Assembly (NCBI GenBank): GCA_033283335.1
Contig: JAWMQP010000001.1
Location: 868,001-932,000 of the forward strand
Direction: 5' to 3'
Source: Pseudomaricurvus sp033283335
Lineage (GTDB): Bacteria; Pseudomonadota; Gammaproteobacteria; Pseudomonadales; Cellvibrionaceae
DNA: 64,000 nt
Shown here: in pieces, positions 37,349 to 45,043 of the stretch
Numbering within the stretch: position 1 is the first letter of the stretch
Layout of the letters: each line of letters begins with the position of its first letter
Position numbers and translations under genes: made by a program
The notes under the pieces: generated by a model
The model's database searches: none
What the model saw: the letters and a program-made list of their open reading frames with translations, nothing else
What the model was told of the DNA's origin: nothing

Positions 37349-38314
37349 ATGGAAGATTATCAAGCCCCCTGCTACCCCTTGACTGAGGCCAGCGAAATAT
37401 TGGGCATGAGCCTGACTGAACTGAAATACCATATTGAAACGGGAGACATTCAAGCGGTGTTGTACACCAAACCCCGCCGAATGCTTCTTTTCGGCAATAT
37501 GGGCTTTAACCAATGGATCGGCTGTGCGACTTGTGAATATCGCGGGCACTTAAAGGTTAAGCAGCACCATATTTCAACTTTGCTTGATAATGAGCCCGTT
37601 ACTTTAGGCCAGGATTCAGGGCGTCTTCTTGATGCTTCCGGCATCCGCTACTTGTCAAATCATTACCCCTACTGTGGTGAACTCCCCCTCCTCCCGATCA
37701 AAGAATGGAAAAGCTTTCCTAAAGAAGAGATTCTCCAGCGTGCACTTAAGGTTTCAGCAACACCTCTGCCAATTGAAAAAGAACCTGCCATGAAATCCCT
37801 GGCGGATACCGTAAAAGCGGCCACCAGCACTATCGGTAACCCGGAAATCACTTCCGCTTTCTCTGGCATATTGTCTTATTCTGGGCCTAACTATGTTCTC
37901 GACCTCAATGAGAATTCCGTGTTTTCACCCGATGACTTAAGAATTCCAACTTCTGAAGTTAATCAGTTTCTCGCAAAACAGAAATCTAAAGCTCAAGAGA
38001 AAAGGTTAATCGAGTCGGTAAAAGCCAGCTCACCTCGCTCTTCAGGAAAGCGTGAAAATCAGCTTCACACACTGATGGAGCGAATTTTAATCAAATTCCC
38101 CAAGGCCAGCACCAAAGAGGTTTGGAAGATTATTGAGCAAGAAGTCGAAAGTGATGATCCTGTATTTGATACTGACAGGATACTCCGTCAAGTTGATGCC
38201 GACTGTATTGAGTGGTGCAGTCGATATGGAGCTGAATGCTCAATGAGCTGGAGTGCTTTTGGGACTCGGCTATCTAAAATTCGAAAAAAATTAGATAGCT
38301 TTAATAAGGATTAG
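37349..38314 (+). CDS. Element-encoded protein with N-terminal HTH-like segment
   Basis: A 321-residue protein of unknown function. Residues about 9-40 (PLTEASEILGMSLTELKYHIETGDIQAVLY) look like a MerR/excisionase-type helix-turn-helix; Cys residues (CATC, then YPYCGE) may bind metal. The C-terminal 130 residues are charged and helical. ATG 37349 has GAGGA 5 bases upstream; ATG at 37337 overlapping the integrase stop is the alternative. Co-transcription with int suggests a role in excision or its control (inference). Confidence 0.6.
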   Translation: MEDYQAPCYPLTEASEILGMSLTELKYHIETGDIQAVLYTKPRRMLLFGNMGFNQWIGCATCEYRGHLKVKQHHISTLLDNEPVTLGQDSGRLLDASGIRYLSNHYPYCGELPLLPIKEWKSFPKEEILQRALKVSATPLPIEKEPAMKSLADTVKAATSTIGNPEITSAFSGILSYSGPNYVLDLNENSVFSPDDLRIPTSEVNQFLAKQKSKAQEKRLIESVKASSPRSSGKRENQLHTLMERILIKFPKASTKEVWKIIEQEVESDDPVFDTDRILRQVDADCIEWCSRYGAECSMSWSAFGTRLSKIRKKLDSFNKD

Positions 38315-38342
38315 TTAATTAATAGAAATCATTTGTTAAGTT

Positions 38343-38780
38343 TTAGCTGCGTTTTCTACTCTCAAGTCCTGAACGGACTTTATTATATTCTGAAACAAGC
38401 TCTTTAGCCTTATCCTCTTGCAACATCCAAAAGCACTGAGCTATCGCCATAGGTATCATAAATAGAATGAAAACTAACAAATTTGATTGTCGAAGTTGAA
38501 ATAAAGGACCGCCCACAAATAAGATTAGATACAAAGCACACACCAACATAAACACCACAAAATATGCCTGTGATTTTATTGAGTGAAAATTTACCGCCGC
38601 TAAGTTGTGCCGATTTGACCTTATGAAAAGAGCCCTTATTAATCGACGCCCCCTAAAATACCTCTTGGTCCTATGAGTTATATGGCTAAAGACAACTGGG
38701 AGAAATTTGAATAGTGCAACAAAAAAAATACCAGTAAACCACCAGGAAGGATCAACTAAATTAGAAATTATTTCATCCAT
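38343..38780 (-). CDS. Small membrane protein, unknown
   Basis: A 145-residue protein with about three hydrophobic segments (residues 14-33, 70-93, 98-116) and a basic stretch between the first and second (RTKRYFRGRRLIRALFIRS). AT-rich gene, leftward, at the start of the cargo block. I do not recognise a family. Confidence 0.6.
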   Translation of the reverse strand: MDEIISNLVDPSWWFTGIFFVALFKFLPVVFSHITHRTKRYFRGRRLIRALFIRSNRHNLAAVNFHSIKSQAYFVVFMLVCALYLILFVGGPLFQLRQSNLLVFILFMIPMAIAQCFWMLQEDKAKELVSEYNKVRSGLESRKRS

Positions 38781-38887
38781 AAAATACGAGAACCAAGTTA
38801 GAAATTGTTTGATCGTTCTTACTGAAACAGTCTTGAACCAAAATATTCAACATTGAATAATTAATAGCCGCATGATAAAACCAAGTA

Positions 38888-39160
38888 TTACCCCTTCATT
38901 CTCTTATATGCTAATTTCACCTGATCTTTAGTCATTTCCATTAGCTTTCTCTTTTTCTGATCAGCTAAATCGTCTGTTTTACTTTGTCTTTCAAATTCCT
39001 TCATAGTCGACTCTGGGGCTCTTCTCAGGGCTTGCGCCCAGCCTCGCTCAAACTCCCAGTGCTCTTCACTACTTTTAGCAAAAGGATTAGAGAGTTTGCC
39101 TTTATTATCATAAAAACTCTCCATCCCTTGGCGATAAGCTTTCTCTCTTTTGCGGTTCAT
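38888..39160 (-). CDS. Small Rmf/CrpP-like basic protein
   Basis: A 90-residue basic protein. Its first half, KAYRQGMESFYDNKG followed by NPF and HWEFERGWAQALR, has the pattern A-x-x-x-G...NPY/F...W-x-x-G(W)-x-x-A of the ribosome modulation factor family (PF04957). Rmf dimerises ribosomes in stationary phase; small mobile-element relatives exist. The C-terminal 40 residues are a Lys-rich helix not found in Rmf. The family call is from pattern only. Confidence 0.5.
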   Translation of the reverse strand: MNRKREKAYRQGMESFYDNKGKLSNPFAKSSEEHWEFERGWAQALRRAPESTMKEFERQSKTDDLADQKKRKLMEMTKDQVKLAYKRMKG

Positions 39161-39196
39161 CCACTAAACTAGCCTCTCCAAGTCGATCAAAAACTC

Positions 39197-40312
39197 TCAT
39201 AGTGCATCATTTTCAATCTGCTTAATTTGCTTTAGGATATCATCCCTTTCTTTATAAGCTTGACGAAGCTGTGCCTTTGTAAGTTGCTCATGATACTGAC
39301 TTAAAATATCTTCCAAACCATTTTCCTGAATACCATTACCAAGTGCGATTGAAATCCAGGCATAGGCCTTGTAATGATTCTGCTCAGTTCCGATAGCCTT
39401 GAGGTACATAATCCCTAAATTCATTTGGCTATCAGGTGTCCCCTGAAGAGCGGCCTGTTTAAACCAGTAAAAGGATTTCTCCTTATCTTCCTTTACTCCA
39501 ACACCTTTTGAATACGCGCTAGCCACAGTTTCTTGAGCATCTACATGACCGTTCTCAGCAGCTGATAGCAGCCACTTCAAAGCCTCTTCATCATCTTGAT
39601 TAACAAACTCACCCCTTTTATACATAGCGCCCATATTATATTGGGCTCGGGCGTTTCCTAAGTGCGCAGATTTGCTAAAGAATTCGAATGCTCTTTGCTG
39701 GCTTTGTTCGACATACAACCCCTTGTAGTACATCATTCCCAAATAGTAATAGGCTTCATCTTCATCTTCCGCAGCAGCCATGCTCAACCAGTTGTAAGCA
39801 ACCGCATTGTCTACCTCTACCGCTTTCCCTAGAAGGTAAAAAGCACCTATATGAGTCATAGCAGCCGGATAACCTTTCTGAGCGGCTTTATAATAAAGCT
39901 CAAAAGCCTTTGCATAATCCTGCTTAACGCCATTTCCTTCCTGGTACAACTCGCCAAGATGGTAAAGCGCATAGCTATTGCCTTGCTCTGCAGCCATTTC
40001 AAATAGCTTGAGCGCTTTTCGGGTATTATTCTTTACCAGGTCACCTGCCAGGTAGTGATAACCTAAGGCAGCCTGCGCCGGTGGATAACCTTGTTTAACT
40101 ACTTTTTTTAGCCACTTCAGGGCTTCAGCACTATCCTGCTCAAAGTATTTGCCTCGCCTGTGATAGTCATACATCGCATATTGGCCTAATGGATCACCAG
40201 CTTGAGCAGCTTTCAAAAGAGTATCCGGATCTGTTGTACTCTGCGGTAGGTTAGTATTCGCAAACAACAACCCTGAACAAAAAACAATCAGCAATGCGAA
40301 AACAAATCTCAC
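39197..40312 (-). CDS. Secreted Sel1-repeat (TPR-like) protein
   Basis: A 371-residue protein with a signal peptide (residues 1-19, ends LFA-N) and about eight Sel1 repeats of 36 residues from residue 38 to 330 (e.g. ALYHLGELYQEGNGVKQDYAKAFELYYKAA). Sel1 proteins are protein-interaction scaffolds. It ends 36 bp before the Rmf-like gene region on the same strand. On a mobile element it could act in the periplasm on an envelope process; nothing fixes the partner. Confidence 0.82.
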   Translation of the reverse strand: MRFVFALLIVFCSGLLFANTNLPQSTTDPDTLLKAAQAGDPLGQYAMYDYHRRGKYFEQDSAEALKWLKKVVKQGYPPAQAALGYHYLAGDLVKNNTRKALKLFEMAAEQGNSYALYHLGELYQEGNGVKQDYAKAFELYYKAAQKGYPAAMTHIGAFYLLGKAVEVDNAVAYNWLSMAAAEDEDEAYYYLGMMYYKGLYVEQSQQRAFEFFSKSAHLGNARAQYNMGAMYKRGEFVNQDDEEALKWLLSAAENGHVDAQETVASAYSKGVGVKEDKEKSFYWFKQAALQGTPDSQMNLGIMYLKAIGTEQNHYKAYAWISIALGNGIQENGLEDILSQYHEQLTKAQLRQAYKERDDILKQIKQIENDAL

Positions 40313-40495
40313 AGAAGCTCCTCAAAAATAATCTACCAATGGATATGTTCTACGCATAAAACAAAATCACAGAAAAATTCACGAATTTACCTGATTGTCC
40401 CAATACGCTTTCTCGATGACTGGCTACTTCAGTTCAAAACTGCAGCAGCAATTGGATAATCCATATCCTTATCCCCAACACAAAAAAGTGATCAG

Positions 40496-40537
40496 TAAGC
40501 TTATCAGTAAGAGTTAAATTTATCGCTAAGCTTATCA
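40496..40537 (+). promoter_or_regulatory. Paired TAAGCTTATCA sites upstream of the AlpA-like gene
   Basis: TAAGCTTATCA at 40496-40506 and 40527-40537, 31 bp apart (three helical turns), in the gap before the AlpA-rep operon. Likely operators for the element's regulator; the regulator is not identified. Confidence 0.5.
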
Positions 40538-40594
40538 CCCTATTTACGCTTCCTAAAGTGCCCTCCAGTTCAACAAACAACGTCGAGGCACACT

Positions 40595-40831
40595 ATGGAT
40601 ACACCTTCAGTAAACCCCAAAACCCGGGCCCTTAACGAGTTCCAGGCCGCTAAATACATTGGTATGAGCCGCTCCTATCTGGCGCAAGCCCGTATGGATG
40701 GCCACCGTAACAATCGCACTCCTGCCCCGCCCTTTATCAAGATTGGCCGGTCTGTCCGTTACCTGCGGGAAGATCTGGATGCCTGGCTTGATCAGTTTTT
40801 AAAGCTGGATCATTTAGGGCAATCGGCATGA
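40595..40831 (+). CDS. AlpA/excisionase-like helix-turn-helix protein
   Basis: A 78-residue protein with an HTH_17/AlpA domain: LNEFQAAKYIGMSRSYLAQARMDG, then PPFIKIGRSVRYLREDLDAWLDQ. In phage satellites and prophages AlpA-type proteins act as excisionases or activators. First gene of a three-gene operon with 4-bp overlaps (ATGA) to the next gene. Confidence 0.85.
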   Translation: MDTPSVNPKTRALNEFQAAKYIGMSRSYLAQARMDGHRNNRTPAPPFIKIGRSVRYLREDLDAWLDQFLKLDHLGQSA

Positions 40832-41127
40832 ATGCCCCTCAACTGATTGAACTGGCCAACCTGTATGGCTGGTTGGTGATCGCCCAAACCCGGGAAACCC
40901 TTATAAGGGTTTTAACCCGGGCTTCCTCATATCGAACCCTTGCCGGGTTTTCCGGAATGATTCCTTATAAGGGTCTGGGGGGAACCTTTAAGGTACAAAC
41001 CCCAGGCCTGAACCTATGTACCTTAGGGGTGTACCCGGGTGTGAACCTGCGGTGTACCTTAAGGTTCATCACATCTCCCTTTCGAACTCTTAAGGCCAAA
41101 TTTCATAATCTGGGGCTCAGCCAATGA
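40828..41127 (+). CDS. Short ORF embedded in a palindrome array
   Basis: A 99-codon ORF whose start overlaps the AlpA-like stop and whose stop overlaps the rep start, both by 4 bp (ATGA), which argues for translation. Yet most of it (40887-41100) is made of repeated palindromes and the predicted protein after residue 20 is low in charge and unlike any family I know. It may be a coding leader that keeps ribosomes moving to rep, or a real protein constrained by a replication origin. Confidence 0.4.
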   Translation: MNAPQLIELANLYGWLVIAQTRETLIRVLTRASSYRTLAGFSGMIPYKGLGGTFKVQTPGLNLCTLGVYPGVNLRCTLRFITSPFRTLKAKFHNLGLSQ

Positions 41128-41154
41128 GGTTTCAGATTGATCAAGCCCTTAAGG
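40887..41154. repeat. Array of CCTT(AT)AAGG palindromes upstream of rep (possible origin)
   Basis: An 18-bp perfect palindrome AAACCCTTATAAGGGTTT (40895-40912) flanked by AACCCGGG on both sides; CCTTATAAGG again at 40963-40972; ACCTTTAAGGT 40984-40994; CCTTAGG 41021-41027; ACCTTAAGGT 41056-41065; CCTTAAGG 41147-41154. The array ends inside the first codons of the replication endonuclease gene. It could be a replication origin or a multi-site operator. Confidence 0.6.
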
Positions 41155-42782
41155 TTACTGAGGGGTTCGGTACTCACGAATGCCACCTATACCGGGAGCA
41201 TATTTTTCGCGCCCATGAATTCCTGTCATTGACCCTCGCTCATCACTATGCCCGTACAGTCAAAGCCTCTGGCCATGTAAAGGCCAACCGGGAGCTGGGA
41301 CGCCTACACAAGCGTTTAATCTTAGGTAAGCACTTTCAGGGATTGTTTATTGATTCGCCGGATGAAGACATCAAACTCTTTGCGGAACAGCGCTCTCAGG
41401 AAATCCAGAGGATTTTCTTAAGGAATGCCAAAAGGTACGGCTATAAGAAAGCCGTTCAGAAAATCATCACCAAAATTGAAGAGTGTGACCTGGCTTTTCC
41501 TCACCCAAACCCAGAAAAGGCCACAGAAGCAGAAATAGCCGCTGCAGTTGCCCGCTGTGGTGATCCCGATTGGTGGCGTCGTAAAATTCGGACTAAACAG
41601 GATTTGATCCTTGAGCATGTGTTTATTGAGCTGGGGCTGGTTAACAAGCAGAAAGGTATCTATGCAAGCAACCACTGCGTAGAACGCAAGCTGAAACAAT
41701 GGCAACGCAATGAAGATTTACTGGCCTCACTGGAAGCTGAAAACGACCTTGGCCAGGTCTTTAACCTGTTGGATCTGGCCAAGCGCGGGGTTTCCAACCT
41801 GATCAACCGCCGCAATGAACTGATGACCCGTATTTCCGGGTTTGAGGCCGTGGCCAAGGATCGGGGTGATTATGGAGTTTTCTACACACTGACTGCCCCC
41901 TCAAAGTACCACAGCCAACTGGCCAGGAACTGCAAGCCTAACCCCAAATACAACGGCGCCAGCCCGGCCGACACCCAGGATTATCTCAACCGGGTATGGC
42001 AGCGAACCCGAGCCAAACTGAAGCGCCTGGGTATTCAACCTTATGGTGTCCGGGTGGTCGAACCCCACCACGACGGCACTCCCCACTGGCATCTGTTGTT
42101 ATTCCTTCCCCCAGGTATAGAGCAGGCTGTCACCGAGGTATTGCGCCACTATGCCCTTGAAGAGGATGGCCATGAGCCCGGAGCACAGAAAAGACGCCTG
42201 AAGGTAGAAAAGATCGATCCTGCCAAAGGGTCTGCTGTGGGCTATATCGCCAAATACATTGCCAAGAACATTGACGGTGAGCATGTGGGCGAAGACCTCT
42301 ACGGGCTGGACGCCATTGAAAGCGCTACCCGTATCCGGGCTTGGGCCTCTAACTGGCGGATTCGGCAGTTTCAGTTCATTGGAGGCCCCAGTGTCACCGT
42401 CTGGCGTGAGGCCCGGCAGTTTGCCAATAGCGAGGAGGCAGACACTACTCTGGACCGGATAAACAGTGATCATCTCAAGGCCCTGATAGAAGCCGCTGAT
42501 TCCGGTGACTGGAAAACCTTTGTTGAATTGTCTGGTGGCCCTACTGCTCAGCGTAATGACCAACCCTTACGCGCCCTTCATGTTGTCCGAGAAAAACCCA
42601 ATAAGTATGGCGAGGCCATTAACAAGCTGCTGGGAATTATCTATCAGGGTGTTGAGCAGATTAAGACCAAGATTCGTGTGTGGACGGTTCGATCCGTTGA
42701 TCTGTCGAAAAACAACAACGCTTTTGACGAGGAGTTTTCAGTTGGGGGCGCGAATGCGCCACCCTTGGAGTTCTGTCAATAA
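41124..42782 (+). CDS. gpA-type HUH replication endonuclease
   Basis: A 552-residue rolling-circle initiator of the phage P2 gpA family (PF05840). The HUH metal motif is in HHDGTPHWHLLLFL (about residue 315) and the two catalytic Tyr four residues apart are in GYIAKYIAKNI (about residue 375). It nicks the origin and covalently binds DNA. Length is somewhat shorter than P2 A. Third gene of the AlpA operon. It implies the element replicates after excision. Confidence 0.88.
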   Translation: MRFQIDQALKVTEGFGTHECHLYREHIFRAHEFLSLTLAHHYARTVKASGHVKANRELGRLHKRLILGKHFQGLFIDSPDEDIKLFAEQRSQEIQRIFLRNAKRYGYKKAVQKIITKIEECDLAFPHPNPEKATEAEIAAAVARCGDPDWWRRKIRTKQDLILEHVFIELGLVNKQKGIYASNHCVERKLKQWQRNEDLLASLEAENDLGQVFNLLDLAKRGVSNLINRRNELMTRISGFEAVAKDRGDYGVFYTLTAPSKYHSQLARNCKPNPKYNGASPADTQDYLNRVWQRTRAKLKRLGIQPYGVRVVEPHHDGTPHWHLLLFLPPGIEQAVTEVLRHYALEEDGHEPGAQKRRLKVEKIDPAKGSAVGYIAKYIAKNIDGEHVGEDLYGLDAIESATRIRAWASNWRIRQFQFIGGPSVTVWREARQFANSEEADTTLDRINSDHLKALIEAADSGDWKTFVELSGGPTAQRNDQPLRALHVVREKPNKYGEAINKLLGIIYQGVEQIKTKIRVWTVRSVDLSKNNNAFDEEFSVGGANAPPLEFCQ

Positions 42783-42853
42783 CTGTACGTGAGATTCAAG
42801 GTATTCTCGAGTATATTATCAATATTAAATTTCACCAAAAATGAACACAAAAT

Positions 42854-43489
42854 ATGAATGAAGAGGAAATTAAATCTCGCCTCATTGATTACTTATTAAA
42901 CAGGTCTAACGATAAAGAAATAGTTCTGTGCTCAGAACTCCCTTTTGCCGATAGAAACAGAAGGGCTGACCTCGTAGTACTTCAAAAGGACAAAATTGTT
43001 GCTTTTGAAATCAAGAGCCAGAAAGACAGCCTTGAGAAACTAGAAAGTCAACTAGAGGACTATCAGAAAAGCTTTGACCTTGTATATCTAGTACTGGCTC
43101 CTAAGCACATATGTAGTGCTAGAAATATTGCAAATCGCAAAGTGGGAATTTACACAGCTACTGAATTCGGCATACAAAAGCTGAGGAAAGCAACTCCTCA
43201 AAAACGATTAGATAAAGCTCTTTTGCTATCCCTATTAACGAAACAACAGCTACTTACATTTGCAACCCTGAACGATTTAAGAAGCGCCACACTTCATAGC
43301 AAACATGAAATTATTGCTGCGATTAAAACCAAACTACCATTAAAGAATATCAGGGCATTTGTCATAGAAAATCTATTAATGAAATATCACCCTAGATATC
43401 GGCATTTTATTAGCGAACGGGGCATGGTGACGCACCCGGAGGATCTTTATTTACTAACTAAGGAGCAAGCCGGGCAAGTTCCTGAGTGA
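42854..43489 (+). CDS. sce7726-family protein, PD-(D/E)XK nuclease-like
   Basis: A 211-residue protein. The N-terminal 90 residues show the nuclease-fold pattern: RADLVVL (Asp), then VAFEIKSQKDS (E-x-K) and a helix LEKLESQLEDYQKSF with a Gln, as in MmcB/RecB-like nucleases. The C-terminal half (LLSLLTKQQLLTFATLNDLRSAT) is a helical domain typical of sce7726 proteins. No experimental function is known to me. It is convergent with, and overlaps by 32 bp, the beta-family gene; very AT-rich. Confidence 0.75.
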   Translation: MNEEEIKSRLIDYLLNRSNDKEIVLCSELPFADRNRRADLVVLQKDKIVAFEIKSQKDSLEKLESQLEDYQKSFDLVYLVLAPKHICSARNIANRKVGIYTATEFGIQKLRKATPQKRLDKALLLSLLTKQQLLTFATLNDLRSATLHSKHEIIAAIKTKLPLKNIRAFVIENLLMKYHPRYRHFISERGMVTHPEDLYLLTKEQAGQVPE

Positions 43490-44495
43490 CGTGAATATTT
43501 AATCGAACCGCGATCCAATAAGATGGGCTAAGCCCTCCAGGCTTAGCAGTAGCTGCCTGCTCTATCTCATCACCACCCCAACAATCAATATATTTATATT
43601 GAGGATGAGCAACCATTTTTTCTGCTGCGAATTTATAGCCCCCAGCATTCCGTCGATAGCGCGTATAAATATATTGATCATGAGAAGGGAAATCTACTCT
43701 TGGCACCCAAGTTCCACCCCCGATGTTGTATCTAACAGGGTGAATCGATGCAAAGTCACCATAAATTACATCTACCTCCACTGCTCTTGCTGTTCTTTCA
43801 TACAATACTTGTTCTAATTTCTGAAATTGACCTTCAAAGTCTTTACATTCAGGGGTAAACCCTTTAACTGACTTAGGAAAAGCTGAAGAGCAAAGCGCCA
43901 TATCTACAACCCCCTGATCCCGAGACTCCCTAAGTCGTTGAACACTTCCTTCTAACCTTTCTACTAGGTTATCGTTATCAACGAACCCAGCATCAACAAT
44001 AACGATCAATTTCTCAATAAGAGGCTCTGCAGCTCTAATCGCTCTCAGATAATTAATTAATTCTTCATCATAATACTCAACTCTAAGAGCATAACGGTCA
44101 TATCTATCTGTAAGCCATTTCACTAACGAAATAGTTTGTTCTAAATCATCAGGAACAATATGTACAACAGGAATGATCTTATAGTCAGAATGATCGTCTA
44201 AAAAACTTCGCCAGTTTTGGAAGCCATCTTCTTCATCTTGTAGTGCCTCGATTTGGTAGTTCACCATATCTTCATGGGCAGTTAGGTCTAAAATGAATGG
44301 CCTATCTCCACATACTTCCTTTAGCTTAAGCATTCGTTTTTCTATGTTTCCATATGGTTCAAGCTTTGTTTTTCTTGATTTAGTCAACTCAAACAATGGA
44401 AGTATTCTATCTTTAACAGAATCACTTAGATTAGAATAACCTTTAAGCTCCGCGTCAGTGGTTTTTAATATCGGAATATAGCTTTGACCTACCAT
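43458..44495 (-). CDS. Beta family (T4 beta-like, sce7725-type) protein
   Basis: A 345-residue protein beginning MVGQSYIPILKTTDAELKGYSNLSD, with ILPLFELTKSR, the pattern of the 'beta family protein' (PF14350), predicted TIM-barrel-like. Function unknown. It starts 23 bp after the metalloprotease gene, in one operon, and its 3' end overlaps the convergent sce7726 gene. The names sce7725/sce7726 come from neighbouring Sorangium cellulosum genes, so the association is recurrent. Confidence 0.75.
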   Translation of the reverse strand: MVGQSYIPILKTTDAELKGYSNLSDSVKDRILPLFELTKSRKTKLEPYGNIEKRMLKLKEVCGDRPFILDLTAHEDMVNYQIEALQDEEDGFQNWRSFLDDHSDYKIIPVVHIVPDDLEQTISLVKWLTDRYDRYALRVEYYDEELINYLRAIRAAEPLIEKLIVIVDAGFVDNDNLVERLEGSVQRLRESRDQGVVDMALCSSAFPKSVKGFTPECKDFEGQFQKLEQVLYERTARAVEVDVIYGDFASIHPVRYNIGGGTWVPRVDFPSHDQYIYTRYRRNAGGYKFAAEKMVAHPQYKYIDCWGGDEIEQAATAKPGGLSPSYWIAVRLNIHVTQELARLAP

Positions 44496-44518
44496 TTAAA
44501 ATCCTTTTTACTACAACG

Positions 44519-45043
44519 TTAATAACCAAGAATCTCGGCTCGCACTTGGACTGCCATAGCCGATACACCGAAGTGTTCAGCAATATCTTCAACCTTATTG
44601 GATCTACTAGAAAGAAATTTTCTAAATTCGCTTTCAGGCATAAGCAGTTCACCGGCAAAGCTATTTGCTTCAGTTTCCATTCTGTTGGAAGCCCCATCAC
44701 GAAAAAGCTTTTTATCTACAAATTTGCTCTGAAGTCCCCTATGCAGGAAGTAGTGACCCAATTCATGGGCTATAGTAAATCGCTGTCTTCTCGGGTGGTG
44801 CAAGGAGTTTACATAAATACTCCATAAGCCATTTCTTTCTTCCAAATAACCCGAGATATCATTATCTAAAGGTTCAATATTTAACCGAACACCGAGAGCT
44901 CTTGCCAGCCCCCTGACATCAAGTGGGGCCAGTTTGAGACCATTATCGCTTGCAACTTTAAGTACTGTATTTGCATCTAAGGGCTGCATACCTACCTTGT
45001 GCCGAAGATCTCCCTTCTTAACCTTTTTCCTAAGAATTGCCAT
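44519..45043 (-). CDS. ImmA/IrrE-type metallo-endopeptidase
   Basis: A 174-residue protein with the zinc motif FTIAHELGHYFLH (HExxH) and the downstream glutamate in METEANSFAGELLMP. ImmA/IrrE proteases cleave repressors in mobile elements and DNA-damage systems. Here the N-terminus is short and lacks a fused XRE domain, and no XRE repressor is adjacent, so the substrate is not obvious. ATG 45043 is preceded by GAAGGT and overlaps the upstream gene by 14 bp; an in-frame start at 45085 is less likely. Confidence 0.85.
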   Translation of the reverse strand: MAILRKKVKKGDLRHKVGMQPLDANTVLKVASDNGLKLAPLDVRGLARALGVRLNIEPLDNDISGYLEERNGLWSIYVNSLHHPRRQRFTIAHELGHYFLHRGLQSKFVDKKLFRDGASNRMETEANSFAGELLMPESEFRKFLSSRSNKVEDIAEHFGVSAMAVQVRAEILGY

